This document shows, one piece after another, positions 27,338 through 38,213 of a stretch of 64,000 nucleotides of DNA. The notes below the pieces were generated by a model. It was given only the letters and a program-made list of their open reading frames with translations, was not told the origin of the DNA and did no database searches. This DNA is from Pseudomonas asiatica (GTDB lineage: Bacteria; Pseudomonadota; Gammaproteobacteria; Pseudomonadales; Pseudomonadaceae): the NCBI RefSeq assembly GCF_040214835.1, contig NZ_CP157874.1, positions 748,001-812,000 on the forward strand, given 5' to 3'. How positions within the stretch are numbered: position 1 is the stretch's first letter; each line of letters begins with the position of its first letter. A program made the position numbers and the translations under genes.

Positions 27338-29776
27338 ATGCCCGATCCTGTCGCTGCGCGCCTGCGTCTCGCGCCTGAAGCCCTGACCCGGCGTTTCTCC
27401 CCCGAGCAGTTTGCCTTTACCAATACCGACGATCTGGAGCCGTTTCGCGGAGTCCTGGGCCAGGAGCGTGCTGTCGAGGCCCTGCAGTTCGGCGTGGCCA
27501 TGCCGCGCCCTGGTTACAACGTGTACGTGATGGGCGAGCCCGGCACCGGCCGCTTCTCGTTCGTCAAGCGCTACCTCAAGGCTGAGGGCAAGCGCCAGCA
27601 GACCCCGGCCGACTGGGTCTACGTCAACCACTTCGATGACACCCGTGAACCCCGCGCACTGGAGTTGCCGTCCGGCAGCGCCGGGGCGTTCATCAGCGAC
27701 ATGAACGGGCTGATCGACAACCTGTTGTCGACCTTCCCGGCGGTGTTCGAGCACCCGTCGTACCAGCAGAAGAAAGGCGCCATCGACCGCGCCTTCAACC
27801 AGCGTTACGACCGCGCCCTGGATGTGATCGAGCGCGCCTCGCTGGAAAAGGACGTGGCCCTGTACCGCGACGCCAGCAACGTCGCCTTCACCCCGATGGC
27901 CGACGGCAAGGCGCTGGATGAAGCCGAATTCGCCCAGTTGCCGGAAGAGGTGCGCGAGCAGTTCCACGAGGATATCGCCCTGCTCGAGGAACGCCTGAAC
28001 GAAGAGCTGGCCAGCCTGCCGCAATGGAAACGCGAGTCGAACAACCAACTGCGCCAGCTCAACGAAGAAACCATCACCCTGGCCCTGCAACCGTTGCTGG
28101 CGCCGCTGTCGGAAAAGTACGCCGAGAACGCTGCGGTCTGCGCTTACCTGCAGTCGGTGCAGCTGAACCTGCTGCGTACCGTGGTCGAGCAACTGGTCGA
28201 TGACAGCAAGACCGACGCGGCCGCGCGCAAGCTGCTGGAAGAGCAGTACGCCCCAAGCCTGGTGGTCGGCCACCACGCCGACGGCGGTGCGCCGGTGGTG
28301 TTCGAGCCGCACCCGACCTACGACAACCTGTTTGGCCGTATCGAATACAGCACCGACCAGGGTGCGCTGTACACCTCGTACCGCCAGCTGCGCCCGGGCG
28401 CGCTGCACCGCGCCAACGGCGGTTTCCTGATTCTGGAAGCCGAGAAGATGCTGGGCGAGCCGTTCGTCTGGGACGCGCTCAAGCGTGCGCTGCAGTCGCG
28501 CAAGTTGAAGATGGAGTCACCACTGGGCGAGCTGGGCCGGGTGGCCACCGTCAGCCTGACACCGCAGATGATCCCGCTGAACATCAAACTGGTCATCATC
28601 GGTTCGCGCCAGCTGTATTACGCGCTGCAGGACCACGACCCGGACTTCCAGGAGATGTTCCGTGTGCTGGTGGACTTCGACGAAGACATGCCCATGGTCG
28701 ACGAGAACCTGGAGCAGTTCGCCCAGCTGTTGCGCACCCGCACCAACGAAGAGGGCATGGCGCCACTGACCAGTGACGCGGTGGCGCGCCTGGCCACCTA
28801 CAGCGCCCGCCTGGCAGAAAACCAGTCGCGCCTGTCGGCACGTATCGGCGACCTGTTCCAGTTGGTCAGCGAAGCCGATTTCATCCGCCAGCTGGCCAGT
28901 GACGAAATGACCGACGCCGGGCACATCGAGCGTGCGCTCAAGGCCAAGGCCACCCGCACCGGGCGTGTTTCGCAGCGGGTGCTGGATGACATGCTCGCCG
29001 GCATCATCCTGATCGACACCGAAGGCGCGGCCATCGGCAAGTGCAACGGCCTGACCGTGCTGGAAGTGGGTGATTCGGCGTTCGGTATGCCGGCGCGCAT
29101 CTCCGCCACCGTGTACCCGGGCGGCAGCGGTATCGTCGACATCGAGCGTGAGGTCAACCTCGGCCAGCCGATCCACTCCAAGGGTGTGATGATCCTCACC
29201 GGCTACCTGGGCAGCCGCTATGCCCAGGAGTTCCCGCTGGCGATCTCGGCGAGCATCGCCCTGGAACAGTCCTACGGCTATGTGGACGGTGACAGCGCCT
29301 CGCTGGGCGAAGCCTGCACGCTGATCTCGGCCTTGTCGCGCACGCCGCTCAAACAGTGCTTCGCCATTACCGGCTCGATCAACCAGTTTGGTGAAGTGCA
29401 GGCGGTGGGTGGGGTCAACGAGAAGATCGAGGGCTTCTTCCGCCTGTGCGAGGCGCGTGGCCTGACCGGCGAGCAGGGGGTGATCATCCCGCGTGCCAAC
29501 GTCGCCACGCTGATGCTCGACGAGCGTGTGCTGCAGGCGGTGGAAAATGGCATGTTCCACGTGTACGCGGTCAGCCAGGCCGACGAGGCGTTGAGCCTGC
29601 TGGTGGGCGAGGAGGCCGGTGTGCTGGATGACAAGGGCCAGTTCACCGAGGGCAGCGTCAACGCCCGGGTGGTGGAGCGCCTGCGTGAGATTGCCGAGAT
29701 GATCAGCGAGGAAGAAATCGAGAAGGCGGAGAAAGAACGCCTGGAAGAGGTAATTGCCCAGGCCAAGCCGGCCTGA
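27338..29776 (+). CDS. Lon-like ATP-dependent protease (AsrA/YcbZ type)
   Basis: 812 residues. N-terminal AAA region with a non-canonical P-loop GEPGTGRFSF (Arg for Lys) at about 68, a long helical insert (150-300), a second ATPase core (ANGGFLILEAEKML, about 358), and a C-terminal S16 protease domain with the catalytic dyad in GDSASLGEA (about 651) and GVNEKIEGF (about 694). Residues 790-812 form an acidic coiled coil. In P. aeruginosa the corresponding protein is AsrA, linked to aminoglycoside-induced stress. AAGGA precedes the ATG. Confidence 0.9.
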   Translation: MPDPVAARLRLAPEALTRRFSPEQFAFTNTDDLEPFRGVLGQERAVEALQFGVAMPRPGYNVYVMGEPGTGRFSFVKRYLKAEGKRQQTPADWVYVNHFDDTREPRALELPSGSAGAFISDMNGLIDNLLSTFPAVFEHPSYQQKKGAIDRAFNQRYDRALDVIERASLEKDVALYRDASNVAFTPMADGKALDEAEFAQLPEEVREQFHEDIALLEERLNEELASLPQWKRESNNQLRQLNEETITLALQPLLAPLSEKYAENAAVCAYLQSVQLNLLRTVVEQLVDDSKTDAAARKLLEEQYAPSLVVGHHADGGAPVVFEPHPTYDNLFGRIEYSTDQGALYTSYRQLRPGALHRANGGFLILEAEKMLGEPFVWDALKRALQSRKLKMESPLGELGRVATVSLTPQMIPLNIKLVIIGSRQLYYALQDHDPDFQEMFRVLVDFDEDMPMVDENLEQFAQLLRTRTNEEGMAPLTSDAVARLATYSARLAENQSRLSARIGDLFQLVSEADFIRQLASDEMTDAGHIERALKAKATRTGRVSQRVLDDMLAGIILIDTEGAAIGKCNGLTVLEVGDSAFGMPARISATVYPGGSGIVDIEREVNLGQPIHSKGVMILTGYLGSRYAQEFPLAISASIALEQSYGYVDGDSASLGEACTLISALSRTPLKQCFAITGSINQFGEVQAVGGVNEKIEGFFRLCEARGLTGEQGVIIPRANVATLMLDERVLQAVENGMFHVYAVSQADEALSLLVGEEAGVLDDKGQFTEGSVNARVVERLREIAEMISEEEIEKAEKERLEEVIAQAKPA

Positions 29777-29782
29777 GTCAAG

Positions 29783-29825
29783 AAACCGGCGCTAGCGGCG
29801 ATGTGCTACCGTTCAGCGCCGGTTT
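29783..29825 (+). terminator. terminator of the Lon-like protease gene
   Basis: AAACCGGCGCT and AGCGCCGGTTTT pair across a 20-base loop directly after the stop codon. Confidence 0.75.
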
Positions 29826-29937
29826 TCCATCTTTCTGTACCGTTCTTCTATGCTGGAACTTAAGGACGGTATCAGCGTTCAGGATGGAAACAGCCTGAGG
29901 TTCAGGCTGAACAAGGCTTTTTGGAGGGGGCGCGGCC

Positions 29938-30276
29938 ATGCGCAATCTCAGCCTCACACGCCAGTGCCTGGGCCTGGTGACCCGCATCGAATGCAGCATC
30001 CGTCCGCTGGCCGGGGACAACGGCATGTGGACGCTGCTGTTCGCCGCCGGCATGGCCGGTGAACAACCGTCCGCGATCAAGGCCCAGGGGCCGTTCCATG
30101 GGCCGTTGGTGGCCGAATCTGTGCTCAATGCCATTGTCGACAGCCTGACCTTGCATGGGTACCAGGTGGCCGAGGATCCGCAGATCTGGTGTTTGCATTT
30201 GCAGGCGCAGTTGCGGCGGATCAATGGTGAGCGGTGTCGGAATCTGGGGGATTACCAGTTTCATCCTGAGACCTGA
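29938..30276 (+). CDS. hypothetical protein, Pseudomonas type
   Basis: 112 residues, ATG with GGAGGGG upstream. Mixed alpha/beta pattern (LVTRIECSIRPLAGDNGMWTLLFAAGMAGE, QGPFHGPLVAESVLNAIVDSLTLHGY, WCLHLQAQLRRIN). No signal peptide. Family not recognised. Follows the Lon-like gene after its terminator. Confidence 0.75.
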   Translation: MRNLSLTRQCLGLVTRIECSIRPLAGDNGMWTLLFAAGMAGEQPSAIKAQGPFHGPLVAESVLNAIVDSLTLHGYQVAEDPQIWCLHLQAQLRRINGERCRNLGDYQFHPET

Positions 30277-30285
30277 TTGATGCCG

Positions 30286-30388
30286 GGGGCCGCTTTGCGG
30301 CCCATCGCGACACAAGGCCGCTCCTACAAGGGACCGCGATCTCTTGTAGGAGCGGCCTTGTGTCGCGATGGGCTGCAAAGCAGCCCCA
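30286..30388. repeat. REP inverted pair
   Basis: Two cggccttgtgtcgcg-type elements between the hypothetical gene and the UPF0114 gene. Confidence 0.9.
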
Positions 30389-30467
30389 TTCACCGGGCTT
30401 TTGCTGTAACAGGTGGCTGGCTATACTCGCCGTCGCTTTTTAGTCACCTGATGAGTCCCAACCCTCC

Positions 30468-30956
30468 ATGGAACGTATCCTCGAAAACGCGATGTATGCC
30501 TCGCGCTGGCTGCTCGCCCCCATCTACTTCGGCCTGTCCCTCGGCCTGCTGGCCCTGGCGCTGAAATTCTTCCAGGAAGTGGTCCACGTCCTGCCCAACG
30601 TCTTCGCCCTCAGCGAAGCCGACCTGATCCTGGTGATCCTGTCACTGATCGACATGTCGCTGGTGGGCGGCCTGCTGGTGATGGTGATGATCTCCGGCTA
30701 CGAGAACTTCGTCTCGCAACTGGACATCGACGAGAGCAAGGAAAAGCTCAACTGGCTGGGCAAGATGGACTCTTCGTCGCTGAAGATGAAGGTTGCCGCG
30801 TCGATCGTGGCCATTTCGTCCATCCACCTGCTGCGGGTGTTCATGGATGCACAGAACATCTCCACCGATTACCTGATGTGGTACGTGATCATCCACATGA
30901 CCTTCGTGGTCTCGGCATTCTGCATGGGCTACCTGGACAAGCTGACCAAGCACTGA
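30468..30956 (+). CDS. yqhA: UPF0114 inner-membrane protein (YqhA)
   Basis: 162 residues with four hydrophobic segments: about 14-35, 52-78, 105-125 and 135-155. [46 protein letters not shown] and [26 protein letters not shown] are near-invariant in UPF0114/TIGR00645. Function is not established. Confidence 0.93.
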   Translation: MERILENAMYASRWLLAPIYFGLSLGLLALALKFFQEVVHVLPNVFALSEADLILVILSLIDMSLVGGLLVMVMISGYENFVSQLDIDESKEKLNWLGKMDSSSLKMKVAASIVAISSIHLLRVFMDAQNISTDYLMWYVIIHMTFVVSAFCMGYLDKLTKH

Positions 30957-30967
30957 GCCTGTGCCCC

Positions 30968-31084
30968 TTGTGGGAGCGGCCTTGTGTCGCGAAAGGGCTG
31001 CACAGCAGCCCCTCTGCTCATGCATTGCTGCTGATATCCTGGGGCCGCCATGCGGCCCTTTCGCGACACAAGGCCGCTCCCACA
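30968..31084. repeat. REP inverted pair
   Basis: Two elements between yqhA and the DUF6482-like gene, with a gtgggagcggcc start instead of gtaggagcggcc. Confidence 0.9.
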
Positions 31085-31190
31085 CAGTTCGGCTTCCACC
31101 TGACGAGCGGCGTCAGTCATGCCTTGTGCATTCTCCCTTTCTGTACAAAAAATGAGCTCTCATGCGTGGTTCCCATCGCGAGGTGCTTTC

Positions 31191-31496
31191 ATGAACCTGC
31201 ATCAGCTCAACACCGAGGCCAGGGCTGGCCATGTCGACGAACTGAACCTGATCGCCATCGAAGGCGGTGACTACCTGCTCGAGGCCCGGATCAAAGGCCA
31301 CCCCCACCCCCTGTCCGATGCCCGTGGTGAACGCTTGCGCGTACATTCGGTGGAGGACGCGCGCAAGTTGCTGCAAACCATCCCCATGGTCTCGATGAAC
31401 CTGGTGCACTGGTCGGTGCAGGACGAAATGTGCGGCATGGGCACGCACCCGGAAGAAGACTTGAAGGTGCCGATTTCCCAGCGCTCGGCCTGGTAG
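31191..31496 (+). CDS. DUF6482-like small protein
   Basis: 101 residues from ATG at 31191 with GCGAGGTG upstream; a longer frame from 31119 lacks a ribosome site. MNLHQLNTEARAGHVDELNLIAIEGGDYLLEARIKG, then LRVHSVEDARKLLQTIP and VHWSVQDEMCGM. This matches my memory of the DUF6482 family of Pseudomonas. Soluble; function unknown. Confidence 0.75.
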   Translation: MNLHQLNTEARAGHVDELNLIAIEGGDYLLEARIKGHPHPLSDARGERLRVHSVEDARKLLQTIPMVSMNLVHWSVQDEMCGMGTHPEEDLKVPISQRSAW

Positions 31497-31581
31497 CTGC
31501 TCGCAGCGCCCCAGTGTGCTAGGCTGCTCGCCCTTTTCATCAAGGGCGCGGCTTCACTGCGCCCTGCAGTGGAGCACGACA

Positions 31582-32199
31582 ATGTCCGAACTCAACCTGT
31601 CCACCGACGAAACTCGCGTCAGCTACGGCATCGGCCGTCAGCTGGGCGGCCAGCTGCGCGACAACCCGCCACCAGGCGTCAGCCTGGAAGCCATCCTGGC
31701 CGGCCTGACCGACGCCTTCAACGGCGCCGACAGCCGCGTCAGCGAAGCCGACCTGTCGGCCAGCTTCAAGGTCATCCGCGATGTGATGCAAGCCGAAGCA
31801 GCCGCCAAGGCCGAAGCCGCTGCTGCTGCTGGCAAGGCATTCCTGGTCGAAAACGCCAAGCGTGACGGCATCACCACCCTGGCTTCGGGCCTGCAGTTCG
31901 AAGTACTGACCGCAGGCGAAGGCGCCAAGCCGACCCGCGAAGACAACGTGCGCACCCACTACCACGGCACCCTGATCGACGGCACTGTGTTCGACAGCTC
32001 CTACGACCGTGGTCAGCCGGCTGAATTCCCGGTAGGTGGTGTGATCGCTGGCTGGACCGAAGCCCTGCAGCTGATGAACGCTGGCAGCAAATGGCGCCTG
32101 TACGTGCCGAGCGAGCTGGCCTACGGCGCCCAAGGCGTTGGCAGCATCCCGCCGCACAGCGTGCTGGTGTTCGACGTCGAGCTGCTCGACGTTCTGTAA
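31582..32199 (+). CDS. fklB: FKBP-type peptidyl-prolyl cis-trans isomerase
   Basis: 205 residues. N-terminal dimerisation domain of the Mip/FkpA/FklB type (1-95, VSYGIGRQLGGQLR, then an Ala-rich helix) and C-terminal FKBP domain (110-205: VRTHYHGTLIDGTVFDSSYDRGQPAEFPVGGVI, GSKWRLYVPSELAYG, VFDVELLDV). No signal peptide, so it is probably cytoplasmic like FklB rather than periplasmic like FkpA. Confidence 0.92.
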   Translation: MSELNLSTDETRVSYGIGRQLGGQLRDNPPPGVSLEAILAGLTDAFNGADSRVSEADLSASFKVIRDVMQAEAAAKAEAAAAAGKAFLVENAKRDGITTLASGLQFEVLTAGEGAKPTREDNVRTHYHGTLIDGTVFDSSYDRGQPAEFPVGGVIAGWTEALQLMNAGSKWRLYVPSELAYGAQGVGSIPPHSVLVFDVELLDVL

Positions 32200-32205
32200 T
32201 GCCGC

Positions 32206-32310
32206 TGGGGCCGCTTTGCGGCCCATTCGCGACACAAGGCCGCTCCTACAGGGGAACGCATGCACCTGTAGGAGCGGCCTTGTGTCGCGGTCGAGGGCGA
32301 AGCCCTCGCC
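32206..32310. repeat. REP inverted pair
   Basis: Two cggccttgtgtcgcg-type elements between convergent fklB and the iron-regulated gene; the second ends in GAGGGCGAAGCCCTC. Confidence 0.88.
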
Positions 32311-32317
32311 AGGTCCG

Positions 32318-32563
32318 TCAGTTCCAGTCTGTTCCCCCGGGGCGCAACGCCCGCGCATAGCAGAACAGAAACAGATTCCGCACCAGCTCCTTGAGCACCC
32401 CCGGTTCACTCGAGTTCAGCCCGCTCATGTCCAGGTCGCCCTGGTCACGCAGCTCGTCGAGCGCTTCTTCTTCGAGCACCGCGCACACTTCGCCGGTTTC
32501 CCGATGAAGAATGCGCAGGTAGGGGTGAGGGCGGTCCAGCCAGGCGTCGATCAGATAAGTCAT
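32318..32563 (-). CDS. small protein under a Fur box
   Basis: 81 residues, ATG with AAGGAG upstream (on the plus strand ctcctt at 32571-32576). Acidic helix in the middle (HRETGEVCAVLEEEALDELRDQGDLDMSGL) and LKELVRNLFLFCYARALRPGGTDWN at the end. The start lies 27 bases after a Fur box. In P. aeruginosa a small iron-starvation-induced gene occupies a comparable place between fklB and ispB. Molecular function unknown. Confidence 0.75.
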   Translation of the reverse strand: MTYLIDAWLDRPHPYLRILHRETGEVCAVLEEEALDELRDQGDLDMSGLNSSEPGVLKELVRNLFLFCYARALRPGGTDWN

Positions 32564-32589
32564 GGCTATTCTCCTTGGATAGCAGTCCC

Positions 32590-32608
32590 AATGAGAATAA
32601 TTCTTATT
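32590..32608. promoter_or_regulatory. Fur box
   Basis: AATGAGAATAATTCTTATT is close to the ideal inverted repeat AATGAGAATNATTCTCATT. It lies between two minus-strand genes and upstream of the 81-residue protein. Confidence 0.85.
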
Positions 32609-32647
32609 ATCTGAATAGCAAGCGCCAATTGCCGGTTTTTTGGAAAA

Positions 32648-32989
32648 TCAGACCTTGCGTACGAACTCGGACTTCAGCTTCATGGCGCCGATGCCGTCGA
32701 TCTTGCAGTCGATGTCGTGATCGCCATCGCACAGGCGGATGTTCTTGACCTTGGTGCCAACCTTGACCACCAGGGACGAGCCCTTGACCTTGAGGTCCTT
32801 GATCACGGTGACGGTGTCGCCATCCTGCAGGATGTTGCCGACCGAGTCCTTCTTCACCACCTCGTCGCTGGCCGCTTCGGCATCGCCGCTGGCCGACCAC
32901 TCGTGGGCGCATTCAGGGCAGATCAGCTGAGTGCCATCCTCATAGGTGTATTCGGAGTTGCATTTCGGGCAGGGTGGCAGAGTGCTCAC
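32648..32989 (-). CDS. yjdM: PhnA/YjdM zinc-ribbon protein
   Basis: 113 residues. N-terminal zinc ribbon ([21 protein letters not shown]) followed by the PhnA domain ([38 protein letters not shown], then [21 protein letters not shown]). Often called alkylphosphonate utilisation protein PhnA, but no phosphonate genes are nearby and the role is unproven. The start has GAGGAACCGAAGTG upstream. Confidence 0.93.
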   Translation of the reverse strand: MSTLPPCPKCNSEYTYEDGTQLICPECAHEWSASGDAEAASDEVVKKDSVGNILQDGDTVTVIKDLKVKGSSLVVKVGTKVKNIRLCDGDHDIDCKIDGIGAMKLKSEFVRKV

Positions 32990-33075
32990 TTCGGTTCCTC
33001 AAACAAACAGACGGGCGGTTAAAAACCCGAATTGTATAAGGTATTTTTTCAGAAGTGATTATGTCCGGACAAAAG

Positions 33076-33160
33076 CATTCGCGGGCTTGCCCGCTCCCAC
33101 AGGGTCTGCGCTACCTCTGAGGCTTGCGCGATCCCTGTGGGAGCGGGCAAGCCCGCGAAT
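33076..33160. repeat. REP inverted pair (gcgggcttgcccgctccc type)
   Basis: Two 35-base-type elements directly downstream of ispB, in opposite orientation. Confidence 0.9.
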
Positions 33161-33177
33161 GGATTTGATGCGATCTG

Positions 33178-34146
33178 TCAGTGAGTACGCGCGACCGCAA
33201 ACTCGCTCAGCTCGACCAGCGCATCACGATATTCGCTGGCCGGCAGCACTTCCAGGCACTGGATCGCACGCTTCACATAGTCACGCGCCAGCTCCGCCGT
33301 GTACTTCAGCGCACCCGACTCCTCGACCGCCACGCGAATCTGCTCCAGGTCTTCCAGGCCACCCTTCTGGATCGCCTGGCGCACCAGCGCAGCCTGTTCG
33401 GCGGTGCCTTCGCGCATGGTGTAGATCAGCGGCAGGGTAGGCTTGCCTTCGGCCAGGTCGTCACCGACGTTCTTGCCCAGGGTCTGCGAGTCGCCCTTGT
33501 AGTCCAGCAGGTCGTCGACCAGCTGGAACGCCACGCCCAGGTGGTCACCGAAGGTACGCAGGGCCTCGCGCTGTTCGTCGGTGGCTTCTGCCAGCGCGGC
33601 GGCGCTGTGGGTCGAAGCTTCGAACAGCATCGCGGTCTTGCCGCGGATGACCTCCATGTAGACTTCCTCGGTGGTGCTGGCGTCGCGTACCCGCGACAGC
33701 TGCAGCACTTCACCCTCGGCAATCACGCGGGTGGCCTTGGACAGGATCTGCATGACCGGCATCGAGCCCAGTTCGACCATCATCTCGAACGAGCGCGAAT
33801 AGAGGAAGTCGCCCACCAGCACGCTCGGCGCGTTGCCCCACAGGGCATTGGCGGTGGAGCGGCCACGGCGCATGCCGGACATGTCGACCACGTCGTCGTG
33901 CAGCAGGGTAGCGGTGTGCAGGAATTCGATGGTGGCAGCCAGCAGGCGCAGGTCGTCGCCTTCGCGGCCCAGGGCCTTGCCACACAGCAGCACCAGCAGG
34001 GGGCGCAGGCGCTTGCCACCGGCGGACGTGATATAGTCGCCGATCTTCGATACCAGCGGCACGCGCGAGGTCAGCTGCTTCTTGATGATCTCGTCGACGG
34101 CGCTGAAATCATCAGCCACCGCGCGGTAGAAGGATTGGGGTTGCAT
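33178..34146 (-). CDS. ispB: octaprenyl/polyprenyl diphosphate synthase
   Basis: 322 residues. Trans-isoprenyl synthase for the ubiquinone side chain. First Asp-rich motif [12 protein letters not shown], second [21 protein letters not shown] near the N-terminus binds the allylic substrate. Divergent from rplU, the arrangement seen in many gammaproteobacteria. Confidence 0.95.
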   Translation of the reverse strand: MQPQSFYRAVADDFSAVDEIIKKQLTSRVPLVSKIGDYITSAGGKRLRPLLVLLCGKALGREGDDLRLLAATIEFLHTATLLHDDVVDMSGMRRGRSTANALWGNAPSVLVGDFLYSRSFEMMVELGSMPVMQILSKATRVIAEGEVLQLSRVRDASTTEEVYMEVIRGKTAMLFEASTHSAAALAEATDEQREALRTFGDHLGVAFQLVDDLLDYKGDSQTLGKNVGDDLAEGKPTLPLIYTMREGTAEQAALVRQAIQKGGLEDLEQIRVAVEESGALKYTAELARDYVKRAIQCLEVLPASEYRDALVELSEFAVARTH

Positions 34147-34231
34147 CGGCTGCTCCAGTGAGGTTGCGCGGCATGCTAGGTCGCAGGTCCCGGTGTGTCA
34201 AGGCGCGGTGCCAGCGCCCCGGGGGCGGTAC

Positions 34232-34260
34232 TTGCAAGCAAAACCGCGGTTGCGTACAAT
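34232..34260 (+). promoter_or_regulatory. sigma-70 promoter of rplU-rpmA
   Basis: TTGCAA, 17-base spacer, TACAAT, 130 bases upstream of the rplU start. Textbook spacing. Confidence 0.75.
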
Positions 34261-34390
34261 CGCGCACCCTAACTTCCTGGGCAGCACCTGCCTTACGCAA
34301 TTGCACCGGGCCGTTCCAGCCCTGTGCAGCCATGCCAGCCAATACTCATCATATAAAGCGCTGGGTGAGCAGGATTATCGGAGAAATACC

Positions 34391-34705
34391 ATGTCTTACG
34401 CAGTAATCGTTACCGGCGGCAAGCAGTACAAAGTCGCTGAAGGTGAATTCCTCAAGATCGAAAAACTGGAAGTCGCCACTGGCGAATCCGTGACCTTCGA
34501 TCGCGTCCTGCTGGTCGCCAACGGTGAAGAAGTCACCATCGGTGCTCCAGTTGTTGCTGGCGCCAAAGTAGTGGCCGAAGTCGTTTCGCAAGGCCGCCAC
34601 GACAAGGTTCGCATCATCAAGTTCCGTCGTCGTAAGCACCACATGAAGCGTATGGGCCACCGCCAGTGGTTCACCGAGATCAAAATCACCGGTATCCAGG
34701 CTTAA
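34391..34705 (+). CDS. rplU: 50S ribosomal protein L21
   Basis: 104 residues ([20 protein letters not shown]...). Conserved [25 protein letters not shown] at the C-terminus. ATG preceded by GGAG. First gene of the rplU-rpmA pair; a larger frame from 34193 lacks a ribosome site. Confidence 0.98.
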   Translation: MSYAVIVTGGKQYKVAEGEFLKIEKLEVATGESVTFDRVLLVANGEEVTIGAPVVAGAKVVAEVVSQGRHDKVRIIKFRRRKHHMKRMGHRQWFTEIKITGIQA

Positions 34706-34743
34706 TCCCCTAGATCCCCTGAATTTATTTGGAGAATTGAACC

Positions 34744-35001
34744 ATGGCTCACAAGAAGGCTGGTGGTAGTACTCGTAACGGTCGCGACTCAGAATCGAAA
34801 CGCCTTGGCGTGAAGATGTATGGCGGCCAGGTTATCAAGCCAGGCAACATCATCGTCCGTCAGCGCGGCACCGAATTCCACGCTGGCTACGGCGTTGGCA
34901 TGGGCAAGGATCACACCTTGTTCGCCAAGATCGAAGGCGTGATCAAGTTCGAGAAAAAAGGCGAGTTCATGCGCCGTTACGTGAGCATCGTCGCCGCTTA
35001 A
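34744..35001 (+). CDS. rpmA: 50S ribosomal protein L27
   Basis: 85 residues ([20 protein letters not shown]...), with GVKMYGGQ and [15 protein letters not shown]. The N-terminus reaches the peptidyl transferase centre. TTTGGAG precedes the ATG. Co-transcribed with rplU. Confidence 0.98.
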
Positions 35002-35018
35002 TCGCGACGTCGCTCCAG

Positions 35019-35045
35019 AAGCCCCGTCATGCGACGGGGCTTTTT
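35019..35045 (+). terminator. Rho-independent terminator after rpmA
   Basis: GCCCCGTC, ATGC loop, GACGGGGC, TTTTT. Confidence 0.92.
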
Positions 35046-35190
35046 CGTTTGTGGTGAGCCTCTTGCAAAGCTGTTTGTATGGGCTGCCGGCGTGGGTTTC
35101 TACGGTCGTACGGGGCCGCCGCGCTCATTTTTGCAAGAGCCTCAGGTTTTTCAGGTATTCAACTCGCCAGTAGGCGAGAGGCGGTTTTGA

Positions 35191-36417
<1,227 letters not shown>

Positions 36418-36433
36418 CCGGTTGCAGTACACT

Positions 36434-36462
36434 AAACGCCGCTCTTTGGAGCGGCGTTTTTG
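36434..36462 (+). terminator. Rho-independent terminator after obgE
   Basis: AACGCCGCTC, TTTG, GAGCGGCGTT, TTT. Confidence 0.9.
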
Positions 36463-36502
36463 TATCCACGGTATCTACAGATTCGACATAGGTTGGAAGA
36501 AG

Positions 36503-37621
36503 ATGCGAAGCAAGGTGACGGGCGCCAAGCGCTGGGTCGTGAAGATTGGCAGTGCTCTGCTGACCGCCGATGGCAAAGGCCTCGACCGCGGTGCCATGGC
36601 CGTTTGGGTCGAGCAGATGGTCGCGCTGCGTGAGGCAGGCGTGGAGTTGGTACTGGTCTCCTCCGGGGCCGTGGCTGCCGGCATGAGCCAGCTGGGCTGG
36701 ACGTCGCGACCGAGTGCGATGAACGAGCTGCAGGCGGCTGCCTCGATCGGCCAGATGCGCCTGGTGCAGGCCTGGGAGTCGAGCTTCGGCGAGCACGGCA
36801 AGCACACCGCGCAGATCCTGCTGACCCATGACGACCTGTCCGATCGCAAGCGCTACCTGAACGCCCGCAGCACCCTGCGCACGCTGGTCGACCTGGGCGT
36901 GGTGCCGGTGATCAACGAAAACGATACCGTGGTTACCGACGAGATCCGCTTCGGCGACAACGACACCCTGGCGGCGCTGGTGGCCAACCTGGTCGAGGCT
37001 GACCTGCTGGTGATTCTCACCGACCGCGATGGCATGTTCGATGCCGACCCGCGCAACAACCCCGACGCCCAGCTGATCTACGAGGCCCGCGCCGACGACC
37101 CGGCACTGGACGCCGTGGCCGGCGGTACCGGTGGCGCCCTGGGCCGTGGCGGCATGCAGACCAAGCTGCGCGCCGCGCGCCTGGCAGCCCGTTCCGGTGC
37201 TCACACCATCATCATCGGTGGCCGCATCGAGCGCGTGCTGGATCGCCTCAAGGCTGGCGAGCGTCTGGGTACCTTGCTGTCGCCCGAGCGCGGCATGCTT
37301 GCCGCGCGCAAGCAGTGGCTTGCCGGCCACCTGCAGACCCGTGGCACCCTGGTGCTGGACGCCGGTGCCGTGCAGGCGCTGCGCCAGGCCAACAAGAGCC
37401 TGCTGCCGGTTGGCGTGAAAACCGTGCAGGGCAGCTTCCGCCGTGGCGAGATGGTGGTGTGCGTCGGCCCGGACGGCCATGAAGTGGCGCGCGGCCTGGC
37501 CAACTACAGCGCCCTGGAGGCGCAGAAGATCATTGGTCAGCCGTCGGATGCCATCGAAAGCATCCTGGGCTATATCGCGGAGCCTGAGCTGGTGCACCGC
37601 GACAACCTGGTTCTGGTCTGA
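36503..37621 (+). CDS. proB: glutamate 5-kinase
   Basis: 372 residues from ATG at 36503 with GGAAGAAG upstream. First enzyme of proline synthesis. Amino-acid kinase domain (8-255: [58 protein letters not shown]) and C-terminal PUA domain (about 276-353). Feedback control by proline is expected for the family. Confidence 0.97.
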   Translation: MRSKVTGAKRWVVKIGSALLTADGKGLDRGAMAVWVEQMVALREAGVELVLVSSGAVAAGMSQLGWTSRPSAMNELQAAASIGQMRLVQAWESSFGEHGKHTAQILLTHDDLSDRKRYLNARSTLRTLVDLGVVPVINENDTVVTDEIRFGDNDTLAALVANLVEADLLVILTDRDGMFDADPRNNPDAQLIYEARADDPALDAVAGGTGGALGRGGMQTKLRAARLAARSGAHTIIIGGRIERVLDRLKAGERLGTLLSPERGMLAARKQWLAGHLQTRGTLVLDAGAVQALRQANKSLLPVGVKTVQGSFRRGEMVVCVGPDGHEVARGLANYSALEAQKIIGQPSDAIESILGYIAEPELVHRDNLVLV

Positions 37622-37631
37622 GGGCGCGCAC

Positions 37632-38087
37632 GTGCTGAAAAGGATGATTGCCGTGGCGGCACTGGCGTTGCCGATGCTGGCCGGGGCCGAGGAAATCGGC
37701 CAGGTGTCCACCGTGTTCAAGTTCCTCGGGCCAAATGACCGTATTGTGGTCGAGGCGTTCGACGACCCCAAGGTCGAGGGCGTGACCTGCTACCTGTCGC
37801 GGGCCAAGACTGGCGGCGTGAAGGGTGGGTTGGGGCTTGCGGAGGACCGGGCGGAGGCATCGATTGCCTGTCGTCAGGTCGGGCCGATCAACTTCAAGGG
37901 TGAGCTGAAGGATGGCGAGGAAGTGTTCAAGGAACGCACCTCGCTGGTGTTCAAGACCATGCAGGTGGTGCGCTTTCTCGACAAGAAGCGCAATACGCTG
38001 GTGTACCTGGTGTACAGCGACCGCATGATCGAAGGCAGCCCGCAGAATGCGGTGACCGCGATTCCGATTCTGCCTTGGGCTCATTGA
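37632..38087 (+). CDS. creA: CreA-family protein
   Basis: 151 residues from GTG at 37632, ten bases after proB, so probably one transcript. Signal peptide [19 protein letters not shown]. Mature part [40 protein letters not shown] matches CreA, a conserved periplasmic protein of unknown biochemistry. An ATG at 37644 is a possible alternative start. Confidence 0.9.
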   Translation: MLKRMIAVAALALPMLAGAEEIGQVSTVFKFLGPNDRIVVEAFDDPKVEGVTCYLSRAKTGGVKGGLGLAEDRAEASIACRQVGPINFKGELKDGEEVFKERTSLVFKTMQVVRFLDKKRNTLVYLVYSDRMIEGSPQNAVTAIPILPWAH

Positions 38088-38104
38088 TAGCCTGGTAGAT
38101 CCTG

Positions 38105-38206
38105 GGAGGCCTTTGGCCTCCATCGCGACACAAGGCCGCTCCTACAGGGGGACGCGAATCCCTGTAGGAGCGGCCTTGTGTCGCGATAGGGCCGCAAAGC
38201 GGCCCC
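38105..38206. repeat. REP inverted pair
   Basis: Two cggccttgtgtcgcg-type elements between convergent creA and mksB. Confidence 0.9.
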
Positions 38207-38213
38207 AATTACC

